From JADKIH01 sp031417395 (GTDB taxonomy: Bacteria > Bacteroidota > Bacteroidia > AKYH767-A > 2013-40CM-41-45): 64,000 nt of DNA. Shown piece by piece: positions 1 to 7,970 of the stretch (position 1 is its first letter; each line of letters opens with the position of its first letter). The notes under the pieces were generated by a model, which saw only the letters and a program-made list of their open reading frames with translations, was not told the origin of the DNA and did no database searches. The translations under genes and the position numbers were made by a program. Location of the stretch: positions 1 to 64,000 of the forward strand of contig JANOVM010000055.1 in assembly GCA_031417395.1 (NCBI GenBank), given 5' to 3'.

Positions 1-305
1 AAGTGTTGTTTTCATGATAATTAAATTTAAAAGTGAAATTGAATAAATACTCTAAAAAAATAGAAAACCTGAATAAAGGTAAAAGAAAATCGGAGATGTC
101 AAAATTTATTTTTGAAATCCTTTTAAATGTATGTAATATTATTTTGTATTATCCCTTCCAGAGAAAAATTATTGGGATTCTTTTCCTTAAGGAGTAATTG
201 TGATAATAAGATGATATATTGCAAATCAAACTAAGATCGAAAATCGCAATCACATGCCTAATCAACATGGAAGAAGTAAATTGCGGGAGAACCTTAAAGC
301 GAATG

Positions 306-336
306 TTTGCTATCTTCAAAATTCTTTTTACATTGA
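306..336 (+). promoter_or_regulatory. Bacteroidota-type promoter of the rsmF-like gene
   Basis: TTTG at 306-309 is followed, after 19 bases, by TACATTGA at 329-336, close to the Bacteroidota -33/-7 pattern (TTTG, about 19 bases, TAnnTTTG). The start codon at 353 would leave a leader of about 10 bases. The rest of 1-352 is AT-rich, and I see no gene, RNA or repeat in it. Confidence 0.45.
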
Positions 337-352
337 ACATTGATGTAACAAC

Positions 353-1693
353 ATGACTAGCTACCCTCAACAATTTCTTGACCGTGCTAAAGAATTCACC
401 GGTAATGAATTTGATAAGTTTATTGCCTCTTTGTCTGAACCGCCACCTGTAAGTATTCGCATGAATCCTTTCAAAAGTATCGGTGAATTTTCAACGGAAG
501 AAAAAATACCCTGGTCGAAAGAAGGCAAGTATCTTTCCGCACGACCTTCATTTACATTTGACCCGCTTTTTCATGCCGGAAGTTATTATGTTCAGGATGC
601 CAGTTCGCAATTTCTTGAAGAACCATTCTTACAGCTAAAAAAATTATTAGATTCACCCTGTAAGATCCTTGATTTGTGTGCAGCACCCGGAGGAAAAAGT
701 ACGCATCTGTTATCTTTAATGAATAAGGAAGATCTTTTAGTCAGTAATGAAGTTGTACCTGCCCGCAACAGCATCCTTCGTCAAAACATAATCAAATGGG
801 GATGTGCGAATGTAATTGTTACCCAAAATGAACCGTCAGACTTTAATCGTTTGAAAGGATTTTTTGATGTTGTTTTAGTCGATGCTCCTTGCAGTGGGGA
901 AGGCTTATTCCGCAAGGACAAAGATGCAATCGATGAATGGTCTCCTGAAATCGTATACAAATGTTCAACAAGGCAAAATGAAATTCTTTCTTATGCTTAC
1001 GAAACTCTTGCTCCGGGAGGTTTTCTTATTTATAGCACATGTACCTTTGAAGAAGAGGAGAATGATTCTCAGGTAAATAATCTAATTCAAAAGTTTGGAT
1101 TAAAAAAAATTGATATTGAAAATTCATATGAAGGTATACTAACTAAATTAAATGGATTGGCTTTTTTCCCGCATCGTATCCGTGGTGAAGGATTTTATAT
1201 TTCTCTTCTTCAGAAGGAATCAGGAGAGAAATACAGAATAAAAAATGAAAAGATTACGGGTGTAAAGAATAATTATAAAGTGATACTGGAAGAATTCCTC
1301 GAAAATCCTAATGAGTTTTATCCGGTTTTTAAGGAGGGACGTTTGTTTGCTATTCTCAATGAACATAAACAATGGTTCAATGTTTTGTCGGATAATTTAT
1401 ATATCCGTCATGCCGGAATAAATTTGGGCGAAATAAAGGGTGAGGATTTTATTCCTTCTGAATCAGTTGCATTATCAAATTATCTCAGGAAGGATTTTTC
1501 TTATATTGATTTTAATGAAAAGCAAGCAATAGAATACCTTAAAGGAGGCACTCCTGAAATTACCGGTGCCTCAAAAGGCTGGGTCATTGCTCGTTTTCAA
1601 ACCCATGCTTTAGGCTGGTTGAAAAATCTGGGTAATAGAATCAATAACTATTATCCAAAACCCTGGAGAATAAAATCCGATAAGTCAATATAA
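353..1693 (+). CDS. RsmF/NOL1-NOP2-Sun family rRNA (cytosine-5) methyltransferase
   Basis: Predicted S-adenosylmethionine-dependent RNA m5C methyltransferase acting on ribosomal RNA. The 446-residue product has the SAM-binding motif DLCAAPGGKSTHL near residue 108, the catalytic motif DAPCSGEG near 176 and the second cysteine motif STCTF near 228; both cysteines used by this family are present. The C-terminal part (GGTPEITGASKGWVIARF and the following PKPWRI) matches the extra RNA-binding domain of RsmF-type proteins, so RsmF/YebU fits better than RsmB. ATG at 353 sits just after a promoter-like pair. valS follows 86 bases later on the same strand. The family assignment is firm; the exact target base cannot be read from sequence. 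Confidence 0.9.
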   Translation: MTSYPQQFLDRAKEFTGNEFDKFIASLSEPPPVSIRMNPFKSIGEFSTEEKIPWSKEGKYLSARPSFTFDPLFHAGSYYVQDASSQFLEEPFLQLKKLLDSPCKILDLCAAPGGKSTHLLSLMNKEDLLVSNEVVPARNSILRQNIIKWGCANVIVTQNEPSDFNRLKGFFDVVLVDAPCSGEGLFRKDKDAIDEWSPEIVYKCSTRQNEILSYAYETLAPGGFLIYSTCTFEEEENDSQVNNLIQKFGLKKIDIENSYEGILTKLNGLAFFPHRIRGEGFYISLLQKESGEKYRIKNEKITGVKNNYKVILEEFLENPNEFYPVFKEGRLFAILNEHKQWFNVLSDNLYIRHAGINLGEIKGEDFIPSESVALSNYLRKDFSYIDFNEKQAIEYLKGGTPEITGASKGWVIARFQTHALGWLKNLGNRINNYYPKPWRIKSDKSI

Positions 1694-1779
1694 TCGACAA
1701 TATATTGTCCGCAATAATTTTTTTTATTTGAGGTATCATTCTCAAATTATATTCTACTTTTTCCCTAAATTCGCTCCCT

Positions 1780-4509
1780 ATGTCAGAAATCCCTAAAACA
1801 TACGACCCCACATTAATTGAAGACAAATGGTATTCCTATTGGATAAAGTCAGGCTTCTTTAAAAGCGTTCCTGATCAACGGGAGCCTTATACTATTGTAA
1901 TTCCTCCCCCCAATGTTACCGGTGTCCTTCACATGGGGCATATGCTAAACAACACTATTCAGGATGTATTGATTCGCAGAGCCCGTATGCTTGGAAAAAA
2001 CGCATGCTGGGTTCCGGGAACGGATCATGCTTCTATTGCTACAGAAGCAAAAGTTGTGGCTATGCTTAAGGAAAAGGGCATCAATAAAAAGGATATTTCA
2101 CGCCAGGAATTTTTAAAATATGCCTGGGAATGGAAGGAGAAGTACGGCGGTATTATTCTCGAACAGCTTAAAAAACTTGGCGCTTCCTGCGATTGGGACC
2201 GGACACGGTTTACAATGGAAGACGATCTCAGTGATGCTGTAATTTCTGTATTCATTGATCTTCATAAAAAGGGACACATCTACCGTGGAGTTCGCATGGT
2301 TAATTGGGACCCTTTGGGAAAAACAGCTTTAAGTGATGAAGAAGTTATTCATAAAGAAGTTAATTCAAGATTAATTTACGTTCGTTATCCACTCGTTGAC
2401 GCTTCTGTAGCTGAACTTCTTAAAGCAAATAAATCTCAATGGCAAATAAATGAAAGCGGCTGGACAGCAGAAGTAGACGGTAAGAAATATTCAGGAAAAG
2501 ATTTTATTTCAATTGCTACTGTTCGTCCCGAGACAATATTGGGCGATACAGGTGTTTGTGTTCATCCGGACGATCAACGGTATAAGAGCTTCAAAGGTAA
2601 ATTCGCTGTTATTCCTATGGTTAATCGTCCTGTTCCCATTGTATTTGACGATTATATAGAAATGGAATTCGGTACTGGTGCACTTAAAGTAACACCGGCA
2701 CACGATATTAATGACTACAATTTGGGTATTAAGCACGGACTTGAAGTTATTGACACTTTAAATGACGATGGGACCATGAGTCCTTCTGCAGGCTTCTATA
2801 TTGGCGAAGACCGTTTTGTCGTTCGCAAGAAAATCATTAAAGATCTTGAAGCCTCAGGAAATGTTTTCAAGATTGAAGATTATAAAAACAAAGTTGGTTA
2901 TTCGGAGCGGACGGATGCCGTTATCGAGCCCAGACTATCCATGCAATGGTTTCTAAAGATGGATACCATTAGCAAACCTGCTCTTGATAATGTATTGAAT
3001 GGAAATATTAAAATCATTCCTGAAAAATTTATAAATACCTATAAACACTGGATGGAGAATGTTCATGACTGGTGCATATCGCGTCAGTTGTGGTGGGGAC
3101 AGCAAATTCCTGCATGGTATGATCCTAAAGGTCGATTTGTTGTTGCTAAAACTTCTCCGGAAGCTTTCGTTCTTTTTAAAATGCAATTTAGTGATTTCAA
3201 TTTTTCGGAAAATCAATTGAAGCAGGACGAAGATGTACTTGACACCTGGTTTAGTTCCTGGTTATGGCCCATTAGTGTATTTGATGGCTTCAAAGATCCC
3301 GGTAACAAGGACATCAAGTATTATTATCCAACCAACGATCTGGTTACTGCACCGGAGATTTTATTCTTCTGGGTAGCGCGTATGGTTTTGGCAGGTTATG
3401 AGTACATGCAGGAAAAGCCATTCACCAATGTTTACCTTACAGGAATTGTGCGTGATAAACAGGGAAGGAAGATGTCGAAGTCCCTTGGTAATTCACCGGA
3501 TCCACTTGATCTGATTACTAAATACAGCGCCGATGGTGTTCGGGTTGGAATGCTCCTCGCATCTCCCGCAGGAAATGATTTATTGTTTGATGAATCATTG
3601 TGCGAACAAGGAAGAAACTTTGCCAATAAAATATGGAATGCTTTCCGGCTTATTAAAGGATGGACGGCGAATGATCAAAAGCAAAGCAACAGCGACAAGA
3701 TTTCCATTGAATGGTTTAGGGCGCGTTTCAATGAGCAGCTTGATATTATTAATGATCATTATTTAAAATACCGAATGAGTGATGCTTTGATGGCATCCTA
3801 CAAACTTATCTGGGATGATTTCTGTTCCTGGTATCTTGAAATGATCAAACCTGAATTTATAGATGGAAATGCTGCACCTGTTTGTAAAGAAACACTGGAA
3901 GCAACGATTAATTTTTTTGAAGAAATATTGAAAGTTATTCATCCCTGGATGCCCTTTATTTCAGAAGAACTCTGGCATTTACTTAAAGAAAGAAAAGCAG
4001 GTGAGTGTCTTATAGTTACTCCATGGCCTGTCTATTCTTCACCGGATAAAAAGCTGCTGTCCGGTTTTGAAATTGCTTCTGAAATTGTTCAGCAGATTCG
4101 AAATATACGGCAGCAAAAAAATATTTCTCCAAGGGATCCTTTGCAATTATTTGTTAAAAAGGATTCCGCATTCGACAGCCGCTTCAACGATACCATCGTC
4201 CGCCTCTCCAATTTAAGTCGTTTTGAAAATACAGAAGAGAAACCGGCGAATGCTCTTTCACTGCTTGTAAAGCAATTTGAATTTTATCTTCCTTTAACGG
4301 GAGCAATTGATATAGAAGCAGAGAAAGATCGATTAGGAAAGGAACTTGAATACAACAAGGGGTTTTTGAAATCAGTTCAGGCAAAATTAGCCAACGAACG
4401 ATTTGTTTCCAATGCAAAGCCTGAAATATTTGAGAACGAAAAAAAGAAACAAGCGGATGCTGAGGCTAAAATTAAATCAATAGAGCAGCAGATTGCCTCT
4501 TTAAATTGA
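1780..4509 (+). CDS. valS: Valyl-tRNA synthetase
   Basis: Class I aminoacyl-tRNA synthetase that charges tRNA-Val in the cytosol. The 909-residue protein has the HIGH-type signature as HMGH at residues 51-54 inside PPPNVTGVLHMGH, the editing (CP1) domain with TVRPETILGDT, and KMSKS near residue 563 (GRKMSKSLGNSPDPLD). The C-terminal 60 residues form the coiled-coil tRNA-binding arm typical of ValS (EAEKDRLGKELEYNKG and following). Length is normal for the family. The start at 1780 fits the conserved N-terminus (PKTYDPTLIEDKWY). It faces the convergent DUF218-family gene; 4510-4640 between them shows no clear hairpin terminator. Confidence 0.98.
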   Translation: MSEIPKTYDPTLIEDKWYSYWIKSGFFKSVPDQREPYTIVIPPPNVTGVLHMGHMLNNTIQDVLIRRARMLGKNACWVPGTDHASIATEAKVVAMLKEKGINKKDISRQEFLKYAWEWKEKYGGIILEQLKKLGASCDWDRTRFTMEDDLSDAVISVFIDLHKKGHIYRGVRMVNWDPLGKTALSDEEVIHKEVNSRLIYVRYPLVDASVAELLKANKSQWQINESGWTAEVDGKKYSGKDFISIATVRPETILGDTGVCVHPDDQRYKSFKGKFAVIPMVNRPVPIVFDDYIEMEFGTGALKVTPAHDINDYNLGIKHGLEVIDTLNDDGTMSPSAGFYIGEDRFVVRKKIIKDLEASGNVFKIEDYKNKVGYSERTDAVIEPRLSMQWFLKMDTISKPALDNVLNGNIKIIPEKFINTYKHWMENVHDWCISRQLWWGQQIPAWYDPKGRFVVAKTSPEAFVLFKMQFSDFNFSENQLKQDEDVLDTWFSSWLWPISVFDGFKDPGNKDIKYYYPTNDLVTAPEILFFWVARMVLAGYEYMQEKPFTNVYLTGIVRDKQGRKMSKSLGNSPDPLDLITKYSADGVRVGMLLASPAGNDLLFDESLCEQGRNFANKIWNAFRLIKGWTANDQKQSNSDKISIEWFRARFNEQLDIINDHYLKYRMSDALMASYKLIWDDFCSWYLEMIKPEFIDGNAAPVCKETLEATINFFEEILKVIHPWMPFISEELWHLLKERKAGECLIVTPWPVYSSPDKKLLSGFEIASEIVQQIRNIRQQKNISPRDPLQLFVKKDSAFDSRFNDTIVRLSNLSRFENTEEKPANALSLLVKQFEFYLPLTGAIDIEAEKDRLGKELEYNKGFLKSVQAKLANERFVSNAKPEIFENEKKKQADAEAKIKSIEQQIASLN

Positions 4510-4640
4510 AATATTATACCCAGAGGTTGCTAGAGGCTTTCGACGTGTTTTATTTTTACTTACGGCTGTTTATCTTCCGTTAATAAGGGTTATATTGGCT
4601 GTCTTAATGAATTAATTAATGGTAAAGGATATAATGAAAA

Positions 4641-5402
4641 TTATATATACCCCATTAACCTATATTCAATAATTCCTATCCATTCGTGCAAGAGCTTCTC
4701 CCAATTGAAGAGTGTAGCGGCTGAAGGAAGAAATAAATAATCAAAATCATATTTTACCGGCCCGCTATACCGGTCTGTACTATATGGAACTACTTTAATT
4801 CCTGCTTTTGAAAAACAAAGAACTGCACGGGTTAAATGTGCAGCAGAACTAATCATTAAAAAGTTTCCATTTTTAAAGGTAGTGTCCAATATTGGTTTTA
4901 TAAACAAAGCATTTTCATGAGTGTTTCTTGATTTGGATTCAACGAAAATACGATCGCCCGGAATGCCCAGGGATTCAATAAAATTTTTAAGCAGTGGGGC
5001 TTCCAGTGTATCAGCCCCGATTATGGTAACAGGTCCGCCGCATAGAATAAGGTTTTTTATTTTATTATTCTTGAATAATCGGATAGCTTGCATAAGTCTG
5101 TCTGTACGGTCGTTAAATTCTATCCTGCTGATATTTGGGTCAAACGTGGCCATGCCTGTAAGAAGAATTCCTGCATCGTATACAGCAAGTTTCTCATCGG
5201 GAATAGCTTTTATTTCCCATGCATGCATAAAGCGGTCAAAAATGAACGTATTCGAAAAAAAAAATAGTAAAACAAAAGTTGAAAGTCCCCATTTTTTTCT
5301 GCGAACGGCATTATTGCTGAACAATGTAAATATTAAGCAAATCACTATCCACGTCAGTGGTGTGATAAGAAAGTGCAGTGTTTTGGATAAAAAGAAAAGC
5401 AT
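4641..5402 (-). CDS. ElyC/SanA/YdcF (DUF218) family membrane protein
   Basis: This 253-residue protein has two predicted N-terminal membrane segments (about residues 8-28 and 38-55), then a DUF218 domain of the SanA/ElyC/YdcF class. Recognisable parts are DAGILLTGM, the NDRTDRLMQAIRLFK helix, LILCGGPV, the conserved ESKSRNTHENA and SSAAHLTRAV. ElyC/SanA members are linked to envelope and peptidoglycan-precursor homeostasis in Enterobacteria; the biochemical reaction is not settled. Two membrane segments plus a DUF218 domain resembles ElyC more than the soluble YdcF. It is convergent with valS. Family assignment is good; role is by analogy only. Confidence 0.85.
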   Translation of the reverse strand: MLFFLSKTLHFLITPLTWIVICLIFTLFSNNAVRRKKWGLSTFVLLFFFSNTFIFDRFMHAWEIKAIPDEKLAVYDAGILLTGMATFDPNISRIEFNDRTDRLMQAIRLFKNNKIKNLILCGGPVTIIGADTLEAPLLKNFIESLGIPGDRIFVESKSRNTHENALFIKPILDTTFKNGNFLMISSAAHLTRAVLCFSKAGIKVVPYSTDRYSGPVKYDFDYLFLPSAATLFNWEKLLHEWIGIIEYRLMGYI

Positions 5403-5602
5403 GCTTATATTAAGTGAAGTTACAGTTTATTTTTACAGAAACTAAAGAAAATGAAAAACATACTTTGAAATAAAATTGTTAAAATAAATATTGTAATTTT
5501 CATAAAACATTTTTTTAATCAAACAATTCTTTTCTTACTTTACCGAATCACCCATAGCAATTAATAAAGCTGTATGCATAAATAATATGTAGGCAAATCT
5601 CA

Positions 5603-6637
5603 ATGAAAAATAAGCTTCGTTATTATTTTAAAATATTTTTTATTTCAATTATAGTATTGATTGTTTCACTTCTTGCTATTAATTATTCTCTCATACTATA
5701 TGGAATTGGACAATTGAAAGGGCAATTAACTATAATTAATAATAGCCGTTCAATTGACGAAATGCTAGTCGACCCGGCAGTTTCCGACAGTGTTAAAAAT
5801 CAATTAAAGTATATCGATGAGGTAAAGAAATTCGCCATCGATTCCCTTGGATTAAAAGCAACGAAGAATTATACTACTTTTTACGATCAACACAACAAGC
5901 CAATTTTATGGGTACTTACTGCAAGTGATCCATATAAAATAAAAGCTTATGAATGGAGTTTTCCAATGTTGGGCAGAGTTTCTTACAAGGGTTATTTCGA
6001 TTACGATAAAGGACTGGAAGCAGAAACTGAAATGAAAAATAACGGTTACGACACAGATTATGACGATGTTTCAGCGTGGAGTACACTGGGCTGGTTTAAA
6101 GATCCGGTTTTATCAAGTATGTTATTGAGGGGAAAAGGTCACCTGGCTGAGCTTATCATTCATGAAATGACACATGCAACTCTTTATCTGAAAAGCAATG
6201 TTGATATTAACGAAAATCTTGCTTCTGTTTGCGGCGAACAAGGAGCTGCTCGATTCCTTGCAGCGAAATACGGCAATGACTCCAAAGAATTAAAAGATTA
6301 CTTGTTTAAAAAGGACGACTACATCTTATTCAGCAATCATATGCTCAGGGGAGCTCAACATCTTGATTCCGTTTATCAAACGATAAATGATTCTGTTGTA
6401 ATTTATAAAGAGAAAGTTAAAGAAAAGATGATTAATGAAATTGTTGTTTCCTTGGAAACTATACCCTTTCATTTTCCAAAAACCTTTGTCAACGTATATA
6501 AAAAGAAATTACCTAATAACGCTTATTTTCTTAATTTCATTCGATACGATGCACAGAAAGATAAAATGAAAATGGACCTCATGAATAAGTTTAATGGAAA
6601 CATTCGCAAATACATTGACTCCTTTAGAGAAAGCTAA
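5603..6637 (+). CDS. Predicted aminopeptidase (COG4324-like), membrane-anchored metallopeptidase
   Basis: A 344-residue protein with one N-terminal membrane segment (about residues 10-32) and then a soluble domain, presumably periplasmic. A gluzincin-type zinc motif is visible: HEMTH (about 188-192), with NENLAS about 14 residues later supplying the likely third ligand, and the sequence DYDDVSAWSTLGWFKDPV upstream. This arrangement matches the uncharacterised predicted aminopeptidase family COG4324 (PF10023). Peptidase function is inferred from the motif. The preceding 200-base gap (5403-5602) is AT-rich and I see no gene in it. Confidence 0.75.
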   Translation: MKNKLRYYFKIFFISIIVLIVSLLAINYSLILYGIGQLKGQLTIINNSRSIDEMLVDPAVSDSVKNQLKYIDEVKKFAIDSLGLKATKNYTTFYDQHNKPILWVLTASDPYKIKAYEWSFPMLGRVSYKGYFDYDKGLEAETEMKNNGYDTDYDDVSAWSTLGWFKDPVLSSMLLRGKGHLAELIIHEMTHATLYLKSNVDINENLASVCGEQGAARFLAAKYGNDSKELKDYLFKKDDYILFSNHMLRGAQHLDSVYQTINDSVVIYKEKVKEKMINEIVVSLETIPFHFPKTFVNVYKKKLPNNAYFLNFIRYDAQKDKMKMDLMNKFNGNIRKYIDSFRES

Positions 6638-6721
6638 ACCGCATAGTAATTCCTTATATGATTTTTCTGAAGGAAGGCATATTAAATATACATAATTCAA
6701 AAATAGCATTTGATTTAATAT

Positions 6722-7279
6722 GTGAGTTCTCAAAATAAAAAATCAAGCTCTATCGAGCTCAGAAAATTAATCCTGCACGAGCATTCGAAAAAGCAAACAA
6801 TGAAAATTGTTCGTTTTATTGGCACTGATCAAGTTCGATTCAATCAACTGATAACATTTTGTCTTGGTTCTGATATTGTTTTAGCCCAACGTGCTTCCTG
6901 GGTTTTTAGATTTTGTGTAGAAAAGCATCCGTTGTTAGTGAGAAAACAAATTCGCCGTATGCTGAAAAACATACAAGGAAGTATTCATCCGGCAGTGCGT
7001 AGAAATTTTATTAAATCACTTGAGTATATTTCAATTCCTGATTCGCTTGAAGCCAAACTGATTTCTATATGCTTTGATCTAATAAATTCTAAAAAAGAAT
7101 TTGTGGCTATCAAGGTATATGCCATGAATTACCTTACTTCCTGTTGCTTAAAATATCCCGATCTTATTGTAGAATTAAAATCTTCTATTGAATCACAAAT
7201 AGAATTTGAGAAACCGGCCTTCTTGTCGGCTTCACGGAAGTTCCTTAAAAAGTTTAAGTTAACGCTCAAGGCGCCGTGA
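6722..7279 (+). CDS. HEAT-like helical protein of unknown function
   Basis: A 185-residue, basic, all-helical protein starting at GTG (6722). The spacing of alpha-helical pairs (ASWVFRFCVEKHPLLVRK, AVRRNFIKSLEYISIPDS, AIKVYAMNYLTSCC) suggests HEAT/ARM-type repeats, hence a protein-binding scaffold. Similar short proteins are common next to unrelated genes in Bacteroidota and have sometimes been given enzyme names without support. No catalytic motif is visible. It is 84 bases downstream of the aminopeptidase gene on the same strand, so co-transcription is possible. It converges on the broken dinD-like gene, which begins 6 bases after its stop. An alternative start is ATG at 6800. Confidence 0.6.
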   Translation: MSSQNKKSSSIELRKLILHEHSKKQTMKIVRFIGTDQVRFNQLITFCLGSDIVLAQRASWVFRFCVEKHPLLVRKQIRRMLKNIQGSIHPAVRRNFIKSLEYISIPDSLEAKLISICFDLINSKKEFVAIKVYAMNYLTSCCLKYPDLIVELKSSIESQIEFEKPAFLSASRKFLKKFKLTLKAP

Positions 7280-7285
7280 GAATGA

Positions 7286-7766
7286 TTATTTCTTGGCAGA
7301 ACTTTTTTTGATTTTTTTTGTTTCCTTTATTAATTTATTTTCATCACCCTTAAGCTTTCTTTGTACTTTCTTTACGTCTTCTGCTGCGGGTAACTCCTCA
7401 GGATTAATGCCCCTTTTCTGCAAAATTTTCCTTAATTAATTTTGAAAGTGTTCTTTCTGATTTGGATAATTTAAATCTGGCTACTACCCGATCAACATCT
7501 AGCAATCTTTGTTCAATAATTTCCTGCTTTCTTGTTTGAACTGCAAAATATGTTTGTGCAAAAAATATTTCATACTTAGCCGGGTCTCCGTTCTGTGCAA
7601 TGAGGTAACAAGCGTACCTTGTGAGTGCGAAATCGGCAATTTCCCGCTCGGCACCTTTAGCAAGACCGATCATTTTCCTGATATCAGGAAAATGATCAGG
7701 AATGTTCCCATTTGCGTTTTTACAAGCCTGTTTTGCTTTATCAATTACCTTCAAAAAATTTTCCTA
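7286..7766 (-). pseudogene. dinD-like gene relic (N-terminal truncation, internal deletion, frameshift)
   Basis: The reading frame from 7766 down to 7404 encodes DinD hallmarks: FLKVIDKAKQACKNANGN, DHFPDIRKMIGLAKGAEREI, the SRYACYLIAQNGDP-like LTRYACYLIAQNGDP, QTYFAVQTRKQEI. It stops early after LSKLIKENFAEKGH. In another frame directly downstream (about 7420 to 7286) the family C-terminus resumes: ILQKRGINPEELPAAEDVKK and a lysine-rich tail. Intact DinD proteins are about 270-290 residues; here the N-terminal 40 or so and about 80 central residues are missing. The only usable start is TTG at 7754. DinD in Escherichia coli is LexA-controlled; nothing LexA-like was seen here. Confidence 0.8.
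7668..7697. repeat. Perfect 30-bp palindrome inside the dinD relic
   Basis: The 15 bases from 7668 (GATCATTTTCCTGAT) are followed immediately by their exact reverse complement (ATCAGGAAAATGATC), with no spacer. Both strands therefore encode the same decapeptide, DHFPDIRKMI, in the frame of the dinD relic. It could extrude as a cruciform or bind a dimeric protein, or merely reflect codon choice at a self-complementary peptide motif. Confidence 0.95.
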
Positions 7767-7943
7767 ATTAATCTTTCAAGTTCAATATCCTTCCCAAGTA
7801 AAGCAGGATATTAAATGATGATTTATTGCCTTAGCTATACCCCATTTTATTTATATTCTTTTATTAATTAGATACCTCAATAAATTTTAATTGTTTTGAG
7901 GAAACATGATTTTTTTAAGAGAGCCGGATTAGTCTTAAAAGCT

Positions 7944-7951
7944 TATATTTG
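7944..7951 (+). promoter_or_regulatory. -7 box of icmF promoter
   Basis: TATATTTG matches the Bacteroidota -7 consensus TAnnTTTG exactly. Transcription would begin near 7958, which rules out the upstream in-frame start at 7896 and supports ATG at 7971. No convincing -33 TTTG is seen at normal spacing. The stretch 7767-7943 holds no recognised gene and no recognisable cobalamin riboswitch. Confidence 0.5.
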
Positions 7952-7970
7952 CCATTCTTACCTGTTTCCT

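Noticed and set aside
149..373. Minus-strand 74-codon frame upstream of the rsmF-like gene
   Set aside because: No domain, no ribosome site, AT-driven composition, and it overlaps the promoter and start of a real gene.
4510..4640. Possible tRNA or terminator between valS and the convergent gene
   Set aside because: No GTTC-type T-arm, acceptor pairing, or stem followed by a T-run was seen.
4921..5445. 174-codon frame antisense to the DUF218-family gene
   Set aside because: A shadow of a well-supported gene, with no recognisable motif.
7509..7814. Plus-strand frame containing DHFPDIRKMI, which at first looks like a second DinD fragment
   Set aside because: The decapeptide appears only because the 30-bp palindrome reads the same on both strands; the flanking residues have no DinD similarity.
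7767..7943. Possible cobalamin riboswitch before the B12-dependent icmF gene
   Set aside because: No B12-box-like sequence or stem pattern; the predicted leader is only about 12 bases.
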